From NCBI GenBank assembly GCA_002358855.1, contig DEPQ01000045.1:63154-82810 (forward strand): 19,657 nt of DNA, in the 5' to 3' direction. The number at the start of each line of letters is the position of its first letter. Within the stretch, counting starts at the first letter, position 1. The notes under the pieces were generated by a model, which was given only the letters and a program-made list of their open reading frames with translations, made no database searches and was not told the DNA's origin. This document shows positions 8,000 through 16,759 of this stretch, piece after piece. The translations under genes were made by a program, and so were the position numbers. Source of the stretch: Bacteroidales bacterium UBA3388 (lineage in GTDB: Bacteria; Bacteroidota; Bacteroidia; Bacteroidales; P3).

Positions 8000-8685
8000 A
8001 AATAATTTTCTAATATCTCATCTACTACTTGTTTTACTCCAATACCTGCTTTTTGTTTCACGAAAACAATATTCTTATCATTATTATTAACAGTATTTGG
8101 ATCTACAAGATATTTTTTACATTCTTTTTTAGTATAATTCAACAATCCTGCAGCAGGATATACATTAAGACTTGTTCCTATTATTATCATTATATCTGCT
8201 TTTTCGCATAACTCTATTGCAGGAACAATATTTGGAACAGATTCACCAAACCAAACGATGTATGGCCTTAGAGGTTTTCCATAATTATCTTTCATGTTCT
8301 CTGTTAATTCCCAACCATTAAGAACTCTTATATCTTTAGGGTCTACTTCACTGCACACTTTTTTTAATTCTCCATGCAGATGTAACACATTTTTACAACC
8401 TGCTCTCTCGTGCAAGTCATCTACATTTTGTGTTATTATTTGCAAATTAAAATGTTTTTCAAGTCTTAGGAGTTGTTTATGCCCCTCGTTTGGTTCTACA
8501 TTGTAAAGTTCTCTTCTTCGTTGATTATAAAAATTTCTTACTAAATCAGAATTTTTTCTCCAAGCATTATAAGTTGCGACATCCTCCACTCTATGATTTT
8601 CCCATAAACCATCGCTATCTCTAAATGTTTTTATGCCACTTTCTTGACTTATGCCTGCTCCTGTTAAAACTACAATCGTTTTCAT
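7996..8685 (-). CDS. cobB: Sir2-family NAD-dependent protein deacylase (CobB / Sirt5-like)
   Basis: A cytoplasmic NAD-dependent lysine deacylase. Its 229 residues contain the NAD-binding GAGIS (9-13), FRDSDGLW (21-28), TQNVDDLHERAG (85-96), the catalytic His in LHGE (H104), WFGE (145-148) and GTSLNVYPAAG (170-180). FYNQRRR carries Y53 and R56, the pair that in Sirt5 and E. coli CobB binds succinyl or malonyl groups, so desuccinylase activity is plausible. The zinc-module region (about 105-140) has only one cysteine, C111, and no CxxC pairs, so the usual structural zinc seems absent. I recall similar forms in other Bacteroidetes, so this is probably a lineage trait and not damage. It starts 2 bases after the DUF2520 gene and overlaps miaB by 4 bases. 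Its substrates cannot be read from the context. Confidence 0.92.
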   Translation of the reverse strand: MKTIVVLTGAGISQESGIKTFRDSDGLWENHRVEDVATYNAWRKNSDLVRNFYNQRRRELYNVEPNEGHKQLLRLEKHFNLQIITQNVDDLHERAGCKNVLHLHGELKKVCSEVDPKDIRVLNGWELTENMKDNYGKPLRPYIVWFGESVPNIVPAIELCEKADIMIIIGTSLNVYPAAGLLNYTKKECKKYLVDPNTVNNNDKNIVFVKQKAGIGVKQVVDEILENYL

Positions 8686-8687
8686 AA

Positions 8688-9410
8688 TTATTTTTTATGG
8701 TATTCTATAATACTTTTACTTATAGTTGAATATAATTCTCTTTCTTTTAAGGATAACTTATTAAGATGTTGGTTTATTATATTCAAATCTCCTCTAACAG
8801 CAGGCCCTGTTTGCAATGAAAATATATCATCACTAGTTTTTATATTCTCTATAGTCCTATCAATAATTGAGTATAATAATGAAAAAGGAATATTGTGTTT
8901 ATCTAAAATCTCTTTTGAAATACCCAATAAATGATTAGTAAAATTATTTGCAAACACTGCCGCAATATGAAGATACTGTCTTTGGTCATCTGTCATAAAA
9001 CAAGTTTGAGAAGAAAGGGATTGAGCAAATTGTTCTAAACTTGTTTTATACGCTTCGTTATTTACATATAAACACAAAGGGACTTTTGAAAAATCTATAT
9101 CCTTTTTCTTGTTTAAGGATTGCAAAGGATATAAACACCCAACATTATCGGCCTTTTGCAATAACAAATCCGTATTTGTAAACCCAGAAGTATGTAATAA
9201 CAAACTTTTAACATGAGGTAATTTATTTAATACCTCTTTTATTGCATCATCTTTTACTGATATTATAACAATATCGCTTTCCACATCATCTAAAGTAAAA
9301 ACTTCACGAGAAGATATCATTTTAACATCATACCCTTTCTCTTTCATTACTTTGTGATAATGAAAAGCGACATTACCTTTACCAATAATATTGATAGTTT
9401 TTATTTTCAC
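8688..9410 (-). CDS. Rossmann-fold protein with DUF2520 (putative NAD(P)-dependent oxidoreductase)
   Basis: The 240 residues have an N-terminal nucleotide-binding fold with GKGNVA (10-15) at the first beta-alpha turn, the SDIVIISVKDDAI strand and helix, and an LLLHTSGFT segment near residue 92. This is followed by an all-helical DUF2520 C-terminal domain with QYLHIAAVFANNFTNHL (about 145-161) and the TGPAVRGD motif (about 202-209). The layout resembles ketopantoate reductase or pyrroline-5-carboxylate reductase, but the substrate of this family is not known to me. The start codon is GTG at 9410. It overlaps the gltX stop by one base (TAGTG), which favours re-initiation by ribosomes finishing gltX. 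No nearer ATG keeps the glycine motif intact. Confidence 0.85.
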   Translation of the reverse strand: MKIKTINIIGKGNVAFHYHKVMKEKGYDVKMISSREVFTLDDVESDIVIISVKDDAIKEVLNKLPHVKSLLLHTSGFTNTDLLLQKADNVGCLYPLQSLNKKKDIDFSKVPLCLYVNNEAYKTSLEQFAQSLSSQTCFMTDDQRQYLHIAAVFANNFTNHLLGISKEILDKHNIPFSLLYSIIDRTIENIKTSDDIFSLQTGPAVRGDLNIINQHLNKLSLKERELYSTISKSIIEYHKK

Positions 9411-10942
9411 TACAAATTTATCTTTTCAGCAGCAGTATTTAATCTTGATATTATTTCTTGTTTGCCTAGTATTCTAAAAATATCTAACATATTTACCCCT
9501 TTGGTATCTCCAACAACAGCTAAACGAATAGAGTTCATAATTTGTCCCATATTCAATTCGTTTTCAGAAATGTATTTCATTAAAAACTCCTCTGCATTGT
9601 CTGCCCAAAGATTATTATCCTCTATCTTACTTATCTCCATAGCAATAAAACGCACTCTTTCGCTTGTTCCTTCTTTCCAACGTTTTTTCAATGCTTTTTC
9701 AGCGTAAGATTCTGGTGCAACAAAGAAATAATCGCTATTTTCCCAAAAGTCTTTCACGAAATTACATCTTTCCTTTACCAAAGCAACGATAGATTTAACC
9801 TTTTGCCCATTTGCATTTATTCCTCTACTACTTAAATCACATAAAAAGTCTTGTGCTAATTTTTCATCTTCAACCTTTTGAAGGTATTGATGATTAAACC
9901 ACTTTGCTTTTTCTAAATCAAATTTTGCTCCATGCTTGGAAATTCTATCAATAGAGAAAATATTTATCAATTCCTCTAATGAAAATATTTCTTGCTCTGT
10001 TCCAGAATTCCAACCCAACAATGCCAACATATTTATTACTGCTTCTGGCAAATATCCGCTTTCTCTATAACCAGAAGATATTTCTTTTGATTTTGGGTCT
10101 GTCCATTGTAAAGGAAACACAGGGAATCCTAATCTATCACCATCTCTTTTAGATAATTTTCCATTTCCATCAGGTTTCAAAAGCAATGGAAGATGAGCAA
10201 ATTTGGGCATTGTATCTTCCCAACCAAATGCCTTATACAACATAACGTGTAAAGGACAAGAAGGTAACCACTCTTCACCTCTAATAACATGCGAAATACA
10301 CATCAAATGGTCATCAACTATATTTGCTAAATGATAAGTAGGCATTCCATCAGATTTGTACAAAACTTTATCGTCCAACAAAGAAGAATTCATTTTAACG
10401 TGTCCTCTAATTAAATCATCAAGATGAATATCTTCGTTTTCAGGGAATTTAAACCTGATAACGTAAGATTCTCCGCTTTCCAATAATCTCTCTACTTCTT
10501 GTTTGTCAAGAGATAATGAATTTCTTAATCCATTTCTTGTATTGCAATCATATTGAAAGTTTTTTTTCTCACTTTCATATTGTTTTCTTAAAGCATCTAA
10601 TTCTTCTGCTGTATCAAAAGCATAATATGCCCAACCTTTTTCTACAAGTTCTAATGCGTATTTCTTGTATAATTCTTTTCTTTCCGATTGCTTGTAAGGA
10701 CCATATTCTCCTCCTATACCAACACCTTCATCAAAGGTTAATCCCAACCATTTAAAAGATTCTATAATATAATTCTCAGCACCTTCAACAAATCTTGTTT
10801 GGTCAGTATCTTCTATTCTTAAAATAAAATCACCACCATTTTGTTTTGCAAACAAATAATTATACAAGGCCGTTCTCACACCTCCAATATGCAATGGTCC
10901 TGTTGGAGAAGGAGCAAATCTAACTCTTATTTTTCTTTCCAT
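9410..10942 (-). CDS. gltX: Glutamate--tRNA ligase
   Basis: A class I aminoacyl-tRNA synthetase that charges tRNA-Glu, and possibly tRNA-Gln where a GatCAB amidotransferase is used. The 510 residues begin with the family signature RFAPSPTGPLHIGG, whose HIGG (18-21) is the HIGH motif. The ADP-forming loop KLSKR (262-266) is the KMSKS equivalent. Other family landmarks are LRIEDTDQTR (41-50), GPYKQSER (81-88), SDGMPTYHLANIVDDHLM (197-214) and HVIRGEEWLPS (218-228). The C-terminal third is helical, as in the anticodon-binding domain. GEEWL and the long N-terminal insertion fit bacterial discriminating-type enzymes, but I cannot decide tRNA specificity from the sequence. It is the first gene of block 2 and follows a likely promoter, so its expression may set the level of the downstream genes. 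Confidence 0.96.
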   Translation of the reverse strand: MERKIRVRFAPSPTGPLHIGGVRTALYNYLFAKQNGGDFILRIEDTDQTRFVEGAENYIIESFKWLGLTFDEGVGIGGEYGPYKQSERKELYKKYALELVEKGWAYYAFDTAEELDALRKQYESEKKNFQYDCNTRNGLRNSLSLDKQEVERLLESGESYVIRFKFPENEDIHLDDLIRGHVKMNSSLLDDKVLYKSDGMPTYHLANIVDDHLMCISHVIRGEEWLPSCPLHVMLYKAFGWEDTMPKFAHLPLLLKPDGNGKLSKRDGDRLGFPVFPLQWTDPKSKEISSGYRESGYLPEAVINMLALLGWNSGTEQEIFSLEELINIFSIDRISKHGAKFDLEKAKWFNHQYLQKVEDEKLAQDFLCDLSSRGINANGQKVKSIVALVKERCNFVKDFWENSDYFFVAPESYAEKALKKRWKEGTSERVRFIAMEISKIEDNNLWADNAEEFLMKYISENELNMGQIMNSIRLAVVGDTKGVNMLDIFRILGKQEIISRLNTAAEKINL

Positions 10943-10962
10943 TTCTTTAAAATATTAAACTA

Positions 10963-10991
10963 CAAAAATACAAAAAACTCTTTATTTCAAA
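10963..10991 (-). promoter_or_regulatory. Likely promoter of the gltX operon, Bacteroidetes type
   Basis: On the minus strand there is TATTTTTG (10963-10970), a full TAnnTTTG match, preceded by TTTG (10988-10991) with a 17-base spacer. That spacer is about two bases shorter than usual. The -33 element lies just inside the 3' end of the upstream T9SS gene. The gltX start is 20 bases downstream of the -7 box. No terminator hairpin is visible between the two genes, so read-through from block 1 is possible. Confidence 0.5.
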
Positions 10992-13966
10992 TAAACTATC
11001 TTAGAAGAATGAATTTTATCAGCTATTTTAAAAACTAAAATATACGTTCCTTTATTTGGAATCGTAATCTCATTAGATTTTGATTCTGAAACCTTTATTC
11101 CTTTAATATCACACAAAAACAAATCTTCTATTTCTTCTTTTGACTCTATTTTTACTGAATTTCCATTTTGAATTATTTTGAAATCCATAGCATTTTCTTC
11201 TTGAACTAAATCCAAATCAAAAGAATATAACCTTAACATTAAATTTTTTTCTTCGTCAATGGTAAGTGGTTGAAAAATAAAACTACTATCTTGCACAAAA
11301 TCAATCAATAAATTTCCCGAATTATTATACAACTCTGCTCGTAAAACATTTTGAGGCATTGTTTTTATCTTTAATTCATAATTTGATAAACTTTTTGTTT
11401 TATACATCAAAGGTAAAATAACAGAATCTTGCCATAAAGGAAGCGAAACAATAGATAAATCTTTTTGAGAAAAAGAAGAATACAAATCAGGAGCAGTTGC
11501 AAAACTAAAAAGTTTGTAAACATCATATTCATCTATACTTTCCGAAGCATTCTCGCGAAAATATATTTTCAAATCATCTTCTCCTCCTTCGTAAGAAAGA
11601 GTTAAATGAAGTTTATCAAAGAATGGTACATTCTCGTCTTGATTAAAAAACTCCTGCTTATGAATCTTTAATAAATTTTCATTTGATTTTACCTTTGTCA
11701 TAAAACCTGTAAAAGATGGAATAATAAACGAAGACGGTTCGTTAGGATTATATGGAATATATTGCCCTGTTGCAGAATTTAAAACCCACATACTTGCAAT
11801 ATTATTCTTAGAAAAATTATTATAATTCACTGAAAACGGATAAGGATTCGCACAAAGATGATACCCATTTCCTCCTTGCTCATTAAACGAAGCATTATTC
11901 AATAACACTAATTCCTCATCAAAAAACAAATCTCCTTCCCACGACAAATCCTTGTTTTGAGAATAGGAAAACAGATATCCCAAATTTTGTTTAAAGAAAT
12001 TAGAATCTCCTGTATTTTCACTATACGAAATCCACGAAGAGGTTATCGAAGAAAAATTTTCTTTAAGATAAAACAAATCTTCTCCTTCCAAAATTTCAAA
12101 ACTACTAAACAATTCTTGTTGAGTTTTATTCAAAACATTTATTGGTATGCTAAAAAATGTAAAACTATTACCATTAGAATTTGAAGCAGAAAAATATGGT
12201 TTTACAATACTCTTGCCTATCAATAAATTTCCATTATTTCTAATTTCTGCTTTATTTACAGTATCGCAAGTAGAATAATCGGAGTTTATAACCAATTCTG
12301 CACATTCCGCACTCATATTTTGAGCAATATCCACCTTTACTCCAACAGGTAAAACTACTCTATCCAAATTAGTTGGTAAACACGCATATTCCCAAATATT
12401 TACATCATTCCAATCTCCCGAACAAATAGCCTTAATTTCCTTTCCCATTCTAAAAGTAGTCGTTGCAATAACCTTATTATTCTCCTTTATTTGAGAACGA
12501 TACACCCCATCAAAATTGACATTGGTAAAACAAAGAGAATCTTGCGAAAAAGAAACAAGTGAATTATTGATATTATGAATAGTTATAGAAGGACTAATAG
12601 AGTGATTTCCAAGTATTGAATTAAGATAATCAATATTAAATTCACTAATATCCCATTGAGAATAAATACTATCAACTGTTAAAGGATTATGTTGAATTCC
12701 CTGACGAATAGAGTTTTTTCTAATCAAAATAGAATTTGCAAAAGATGAAGGTTCTGACTCTGAATCTATATTTTTTAACCGACCAAACAAATCTATCGTA
12801 TCATATACGTTTTCAAGACCCCTTTTCAAAATCAAATAAGAATCGTTCCCCCCTGAAAATGCCGAATTAGATTGAACAGGATAAACAACTAAATTAGTAT
12901 CATAAGGTGATATATTTGAATTTAAGGCAATTAGAATACATGAATTGCTCTTTATGCTATCTCTTTCAAAGAATAAGTATCTTAAATGAGAAGAAGAAGC
13001 GAGTGAATTGTTTTGATATGCCACAAATTCATAATCCTGTAAACAAATATCTTTTTCTGTTGGATTGAAAATCTCAACAACATTAACAGAAGAAGTCGTT
13101 GCAACTTTTGAAATCAATAAATCTTCCGCCACATTTGCAATAGAATCTATTGAAAGTAAGAGAGTTGAGGTGTTGTCATTATTTTGCCAATGGAGAAAAA
13201 CAGTATCCTTATTCAATATTTGAGAAGAAAAATTGTCAATCTGCTTTTGAGTATTAAAATAATAAGTATTAGCAAGTGAAGAATCTTGATTTACAATTTC
13301 TATATAGTACTTTGTTTCAGGTGTAAGTCCCTGCAAACTAAGAATATTATCATTTAAATCATAATCAATAAAGGAACGTGGAGCAAAAATCTTAATATCA
13401 TCAATTAACAAAGAACTACCCTCTGCATTTTGTTTGCCAAATTCAACAAAAGAACTTGAAGACAATCTTATAGACTTAACACTATCTATGTTTTTTTTCA
13501 AATAAAAAACAGTATCTCTAACCGTAAGTTGAGAATTGGAATTAGAGTTTTTTACACGAAAAGTTAATAAGGAATTATCTGGGATTGAAAGGATTGGTGT
13601 TCTGAATTTTGAAGTTGTATTTTGAAGGTTACACGCATTATCTTGACTTAATTTTAATTTTCTTGCTTTACACCCCGCAAATTTTGTCATTGAATTTGGC
13701 AGGGTAGTTAAACCCAAATTTCCTCCAATGGTAGTAGCTAATCCTATTTGATTTTGTAGCGAAAATTCTGAGAAATCTTCTTCAAATAACAAAGTGTCTT
13801 TAAATACTCTTACTGTCTGATTTTCTGTAATATTAAGATTGATAACAGCAGTTGTTGCTTTAATTGTGTAATTGACTGAATCCAAGTTTGTTTGCACTTG
13901 ATTAGCAGAATAAATCAAAGAATTAAAAACAAATAATAAAGCAATAAACACTGCAATCTTTTTCAT
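10982..13966 (-). CDS. Secreted lamin-tail-domain protein with T9SS type A sorting signal
   Basis: A 994-residue exported protein of unknown function. A signal peptide (MKKIAVFIALLFVFNSLIYSA, cleavage near 21) is followed by a beta-rich region ending in LLIDDIKIF (about 60-195) and a fibronectin-III-like segment with GLTPETKYYIEI (about 200-240). A lamin-tail domain covers about 283-418 (VVEIFNPTEKDICLQDYEF, then DSYLILKR). A segment at about 510-590 has GDWNDVNIWEYACLPTNLDRVVLP, a pattern common in Bacteroidetes surface proteins. CANPYPFSVNYN lies near 705. The last ~75 residues (about 920-994), ending GTYILVFKIADKIHSSKIVYLK-like, form a type IX secretion C-terminal domain. The protein should cross the outer membrane and be released or anchored at the surface. 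No catalytic motif is recognisable. It starts 15 bases after yifB, suggesting co-transcription. Confidence 0.85.
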   Translation of the reverse strand: MKKIAVFIALLFVFNSLIYSANQVQTNLDSVNYTIKATTAVINLNITENQTVRVFKDTLLFEEDFSEFSLQNQIGLATTIGGNLGLTTLPNSMTKFAGCKARKLKLSQDNACNLQNTTSKFRTPILSIPDNSLLTFRVKNSNSNSQLTVRDTVFYLKKNIDSVKSIRLSSSSFVEFGKQNAEGSSLLIDDIKIFAPRSFIDYDLNDNILSLQGLTPETKYYIEIVNQDSSLANTYYFNTQKQIDNFSSQILNKDTVFLHWQNNDNTSTLLLSIDSIANVAEDLLISKVATTSSVNVVEIFNPTEKDICLQDYEFVAYQNNSLASSSHLRYLFFERDSIKSNSCILIALNSNISPYDTNLVVYPVQSNSAFSGGNDSYLILKRGLENVYDTIDLFGRLKNIDSESEPSSFANSILIRKNSIRQGIQHNPLTVDSIYSQWDISEFNIDYLNSILGNHSISPSITIHNINNSLVSFSQDSLCFTNVNFDGVYRSQIKENNKVIATTTFRMGKEIKAICSGDWNDVNIWEYACLPTNLDRVVLPVGVKVDIAQNMSAECAELVINSDYSTCDTVNKAEIRNNGNLLIGKSIVKPYFSASNSNGNSFTFFSIPINVLNKTQQELFSSFEILEGEDLFYLKENFSSITSSWISYSENTGDSNFFKQNLGYLFSYSQNKDLSWEGDLFFDEELVLLNNASFNEQGGNGYHLCANPYPFSVNYNNFSKNNIASMWVLNSATGQYIPYNPNEPSSFIIPSFTGFMTKVKSNENLLKIHKQEFFNQDENVPFFDKLHLTLSYEGGEDDLKIYFRENASESIDEYDVYKLFSFATAPDLYSSFSQKDLSIVSLPLWQDSVILPLMYKTKSLSNYELKIKTMPQNVLRAELYNNSGNLLIDFVQDSSFIFQPLTIDEEKNLMLRLYSFDLDLVQEENAMDFKIIQNGNSVKIESKEEIEDLFLCDIKGIKVSESKSNEITIPNKGTYILVFKIADKIHSSKIVYLK

Positions 13967-13981
13967 AATAATATTTTTTTA

Positions 13982-15520
13982 TTATCTACCCCAACTTTCC
14001 CTATCTAAATTTCTATAAGTTATTGCTTCCGCTAAATGAGCATCTTGAATATTTTCACATTTTTCAAGGTCGGCAATCGTTCTTGCTACTTTTAAAATTC
14101 TATCGTAAGCTCTTGCTGAAAGACCTAATCGTTCCATAACATTTCTCAAAAGCTCCATTCCCGATGGTTGTATCTTGCAGAATTTTTTCATTAAAGCAGT
14201 GTTCATCTGTGCATTACAATGAATATTAGGATAGTCTTTAAATCTTTCTTCTTGTATTTTTCTTGCTTCCATTACGCGTTTTCTTATTACTTCGCTTGAC
14301 TCTCCTTCTTTCAAAGTAGATAGTTCTTTAAATGGAACAGGAACAACCTCCAACTGAATATCAATTCTATCTAACAAAGGACCTGAAACTTTATTAAGAT
14401 ATTTGTTTACAGCACCTATTCCACAAGTACAAGCTTGTGTAGGGTGATTATAATATCCGCAAGGACAAGGATTCATTGCTGCAACCAACATAAAACTTGC
14501 TGGATACTCACTTGTTTGTTTTGTTCTTGCGATTGTGATTACTCTTTCTTCCATTGGTTGACGCAAAACTTCCAATACATTTCGCTTAAACTCAGGAAGT
14601 TCATCTAAAAACAACACTCCGTTGTGAGCAAGTGAAATTTCCCCTGGTTGAGGATAAGAACCTCCTCCTACAAGTGCGGTATCGCTAATTGTATGGTGAG
14701 GATTTCTAAATGGACGTACCGAAACAATGGATTGATTGCCACTCATTTTGCCAGCAACTGAATGAATCTTAGTTGTTTCCAATGCTTCTTCAATTGTTAA
14801 TGGAGGAAGAATTGATGGTAACCGTTTTGCAAGCATAGTTTTTCCACTTCCGGGTGCTCCAACCATAATAATATTGTGAGAACCTGCTGCTGCAACTTCC
14901 ATTGCTCTTTTTACGCTTTCTTGTCCCTTGACATCAATGAAGTCAAACTCATAATTATCTAAACTTTTTGCAAATTCTTGTTTAATATCAATAAAAGTAC
15001 GCTCCAAAGAACTTTGTCCGTCAAAGAAATTTATTACCTCCAATATATTATCTGCTCCATAAACCTCTAAATCCGTTACAATAGCGGCCTCTTTTGCATT
15101 ACACTTTGGTAGAATTATTCCTTTAAAACCTTGCTTCTTTGCTTCCAAAGCAATTGGTAAAGCACCCTTAATTTTGTTTAAAGAACCATCAAGCGAAAGT
15201 TCTCCCATAATAATGTAATCGGCAAGTTTGTGAGAACAAATCTGCTCCGATGCTCCAAGAATACCTATTGCCAAAGGTAAATCGTAAGCCGAGCCTTCTT
15301 TTTTCAAATCGGCAGGGGCCATATTGATTACAATCTTTTTGCCAGGTATTTTATAACCATAGTAATTCAAAGCGGAAGCAATACGTTGTTGACTTTCCTT
15401 TACTGCATTGTCAGGAAGGCCAACTAAAAGGAAGTTTATACCTTTATCAACATTTACCTCTATTGTTATTGTCGTTGCTACAATCCCAGAAATCGCAGAA
15501 CCATAAACCTTAATCAACAT
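13982..15520 (-). CDS. comM: YifB/ComM-family Mg-chelatase-like AAA+ ATPase
   Basis: A 512-residue AAA+ protein. The N-terminal ~165 residues form a Lon-protease-like (ChlI) domain with LVGLPDNAVKES and NMAPADLKKEG. The AAA+ core has Walker A GAPGSGKT (221-228), Walker B VLFLDE (302-307) and an arginine-finger segment GPLLDRIDI (380-388). Paired cysteines C352/C354 and C364/C366 lie between, as CPCG and CTCG. A C-terminal Mg-chelatase helical domain ends with GLSARAYDRILKVARTIADL. In Vibrio and related bacteria ComM is a hexameric helicase that drives branch migration during natural transformation. The same function here is inferred from family membership. The gene overlaps the DUF4296 gene by 11 bases and lies three genes downstream of dprA. 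Length and motifs are complete. Confidence 0.93.
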   Translation of the reverse strand: MLIKVYGSAISGIVATTITIEVNVDKGINFLLVGLPDNAVKESQQRIASALNYYGYKIPGKKIVINMAPADLKKEGSAYDLPLAIGILGASEQICSHKLADYIIMGELSLDGSLNKIKGALPIALEAKKQGFKGIILPKCNAKEAAIVTDLEVYGADNILEVINFFDGQSSLERTFIDIKQEFAKSLDNYEFDFIDVKGQESVKRAMEVAAAGSHNIIMVGAPGSGKTMLAKRLPSILPPLTIEEALETTKIHSVAGKMSGNQSIVSVRPFRNPHHTISDTALVGGGSYPQPGEISLAHNGVLFLDELPEFKRNVLEVLRQPMEERVITIARTKQTSEYPASFMLVAAMNPCPCGYYNHPTQACTCGIGAVNKYLNKVSGPLLDRIDIQLEVVPVPFKELSTLKEGESSEVIRKRVMEARKIQEERFKDYPNIHCNAQMNTALMKKFCKIQPSGMELLRNVMERLGLSARAYDRILKVARTIADLEKCENIQDAHLAEAITYRNLDRESWGR

Positions 15521-15833
15521 TTACTTTTATGTTTTTTTCTTTTAAACAATCTATAAGTTTTCTCATTTGTTGTGGATTATTCATATAATACTCCAAACTT
15601 TGGTTATACATCTGGATAGTAACATTATATTTTTCTAAAATGTCGCTATTGAATTGTTTTAGTATGTTTTCTTTTTCTGCAACATCGTTATATGCAGATT
15701 GAACTAATACTTCTGCTTTTTTAGAGTCTATAATAATTGAGGCCATTGTTTCTTCATCTATATAAGTTTCTGTTTTTGTGCAAGAAGATAAAGAAAACAA
15801 TATTGCAAATACTAATACACTAAGATATTTCAT
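15510..15833 (-). CDS. Small DUF4296 lipoprotein
   Basis: A 107-residue lipoprotein. MKYLSVLVFAILFSLSSC is a type II signal with lipobox LSSC and lipidated C18. The mature part is a charged, mostly helical domain with DEETMASIIIDSKKAEVLVQ-like and YNVTIQMYNQSLEYYMNNPQQM features. These match my memory of DUF4296, a family found in Bacteroidetes whose role is unknown. With no TMs or catalytic motif, it is probably held on the outer-membrane inner face or the inner membrane. It overlaps the phosphorylase gene upstream by 4 bases (ATGA) and the yifB gene downstream by 11 bases, so its translation is tied to both. Confidence 0.8.
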   Translation of the reverse strand: MKYLSVLVFAILFSLSSCTKTETYIDEETMASIIIDSKKAEVLVQSAYNDVAEKENILKQFNSDILEKYNVTIQMYNQSLEYYMNNPQQMRKLIDCLKEKNIKVNVD

Positions 15834-16705
15834 ATTCTTTCTAATACTAATTCTATCAATTTTTTCATTGAAGGGTGATAATCCTCGGCAAACTCTCCTG
15901 TTTCACGATTTGCAATTACATTGCAAATGGTTAAAACATTGTGTCCAAGATTTTTTCCTAAGGCATAAAGAGAAGATGTCTCCATTTCATAGTTTGCGAC
16001 CTTTGTTTCGTTGAAGGTAAATCCTCCTATTTTTGAGTTAATTGTTGAATCGGCTAAGTCAAGTCTTATTCTTCTTCCTTGAGGTCCATAAAAACCGGGT
16101 GCAGTGATTGTAATTGCCTTGTGCATATCAAAGGCAATTTTTTCTAACAAACTTTCACTCCCCTCAACTCCATAAGGTTTTGGTAAATCCTTTGACCAAT
16201 TCATATATTCTACAAATTCCTCTGACAAAGTCTTTATTAACACCTCATCATTGTTTTTATAAAAATACATAATGCCATCAATACCAACAACATATTTTGA
16301 AGCGATATATTGATTGACTCCTATTTCTTTATGAAAACAACCACAAGTACCTAATCTCACTAAATTCAGTGTGCGGTGGTTTGGTAAAATTTCACGAGTC
16401 TTTAAATCAATATTCACACACGCATCTAATTCGGTTACAACGATATCAATATTATCCACACCCATTCCCGTGGAAATGGCAGTTATTGATTTGCCTTTGT
16501 ATTCTCCTGTACAAGAATGAATTTCTCTATTGTGAGTTTCGTATTTCTTTGTATCAAAAAACGAAGCAACTAAATCTACTCGTGCAGGGTCGCCAACAAG
16601 AATAATATTATCAGCTATCATTTCTGGTTTTAGGCGTATATGATACATCGAATTATCAGGTGCTAAAACAAGTTCGGAATTTGTCAAATTATTTCTTTGA
16701 TTCAT
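15830..16705 (-). CDS. Nucleoside phosphorylase, uridine phosphorylase-like
   Basis: A cytosolic PNP/UDP-family enzyme (291 residues) that splits a nucleoside with phosphate into base and ribose-1-phosphate. Phosphate-binding motifs GDPARV (38-43) and VRLGTCG (116-122) are present. FYGPQGR (205-211) carries Q209 and R211, the pair that recognises uracil in uridine phosphorylases. YEMETS (239-244) supplies the ribose-binding Glu and Met. This favours uridine over purine nucleosides, though specificity is only inferred. The start at 16705 is the first ATG after the dprA stop. Fourteen codons upstream lies an in-frame ATA inside a duplicated copy of the same 5' sequence, so the start may have moved. 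The gene is preceded by 53 bases, the widest gap in its block, and overlaps the lipoprotein gene by 4. Confidence 0.88.
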   Translation of the reverse strand: MNQRNNLTNSELVLAPDNSMYHIRLKPEMIADNIILVGDPARVDLVASFFDTKKYETHNREIHSCTGEYKGKSITAISTGMGVDNIDIVVTELDACVNIDLKTREILPNHRTLNLVRLGTCGCFHKEIGVNQYIASKYVVGIDGIMYFYKNNDEVLIKTLSEEFVEYMNWSKDLPKPYGVEGSESLLEKIAFDMHKAITITAPGFYGPQGRRIRLDLADSTINSKIGGFTFNETKVANYEMETSSLYALGKNLGHNVLTICNVIANRETGEFAEDYHPSMKKLIELVLERI

Positions 16706-16759
16706 TTTATTATTTCTGCGTTTTAGAAAATTATTTCTTTGTTTTATTTTATTATTTCT
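16686..16759 (-). repeat. 42-base-offset tandem duplication around the phosphorylase start
   Basis: Two 32-base copies, 16686-16717 and 16728-16759, differ at only two positions. The first copy spans the phosphorylase ATG and its first six codons; the second lies between it and the dprA stop. The offset of 42 bases is 14 codons, so the upstream copy is in frame with the gene. The base equivalent to the start codon reads ATA in the upstream copy, and no stop codon separates the two. Confidence 0.85.

Noticed and set aside
10943..10981. Terminator between the T9SS protein gene and gltX
   Set aside because: No stable hairpin with a T-tract could be found; only a promoter-like element is seen.
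13982..15520. Frame damage in yifB at its 11-base overlap with the lipoprotein gene
   Set aside because: The YifB N-terminus MLIKVYGSAISG is typical of the family and the frame is intact; the overlap is ordinary operon packing.
16706..16758. Separate promoter for the phosphorylase in the 53-base gap
   Set aside because: No TTTG or TAnnTTTG element is present on the minus strand there; the gap is explained by the tandem duplication.
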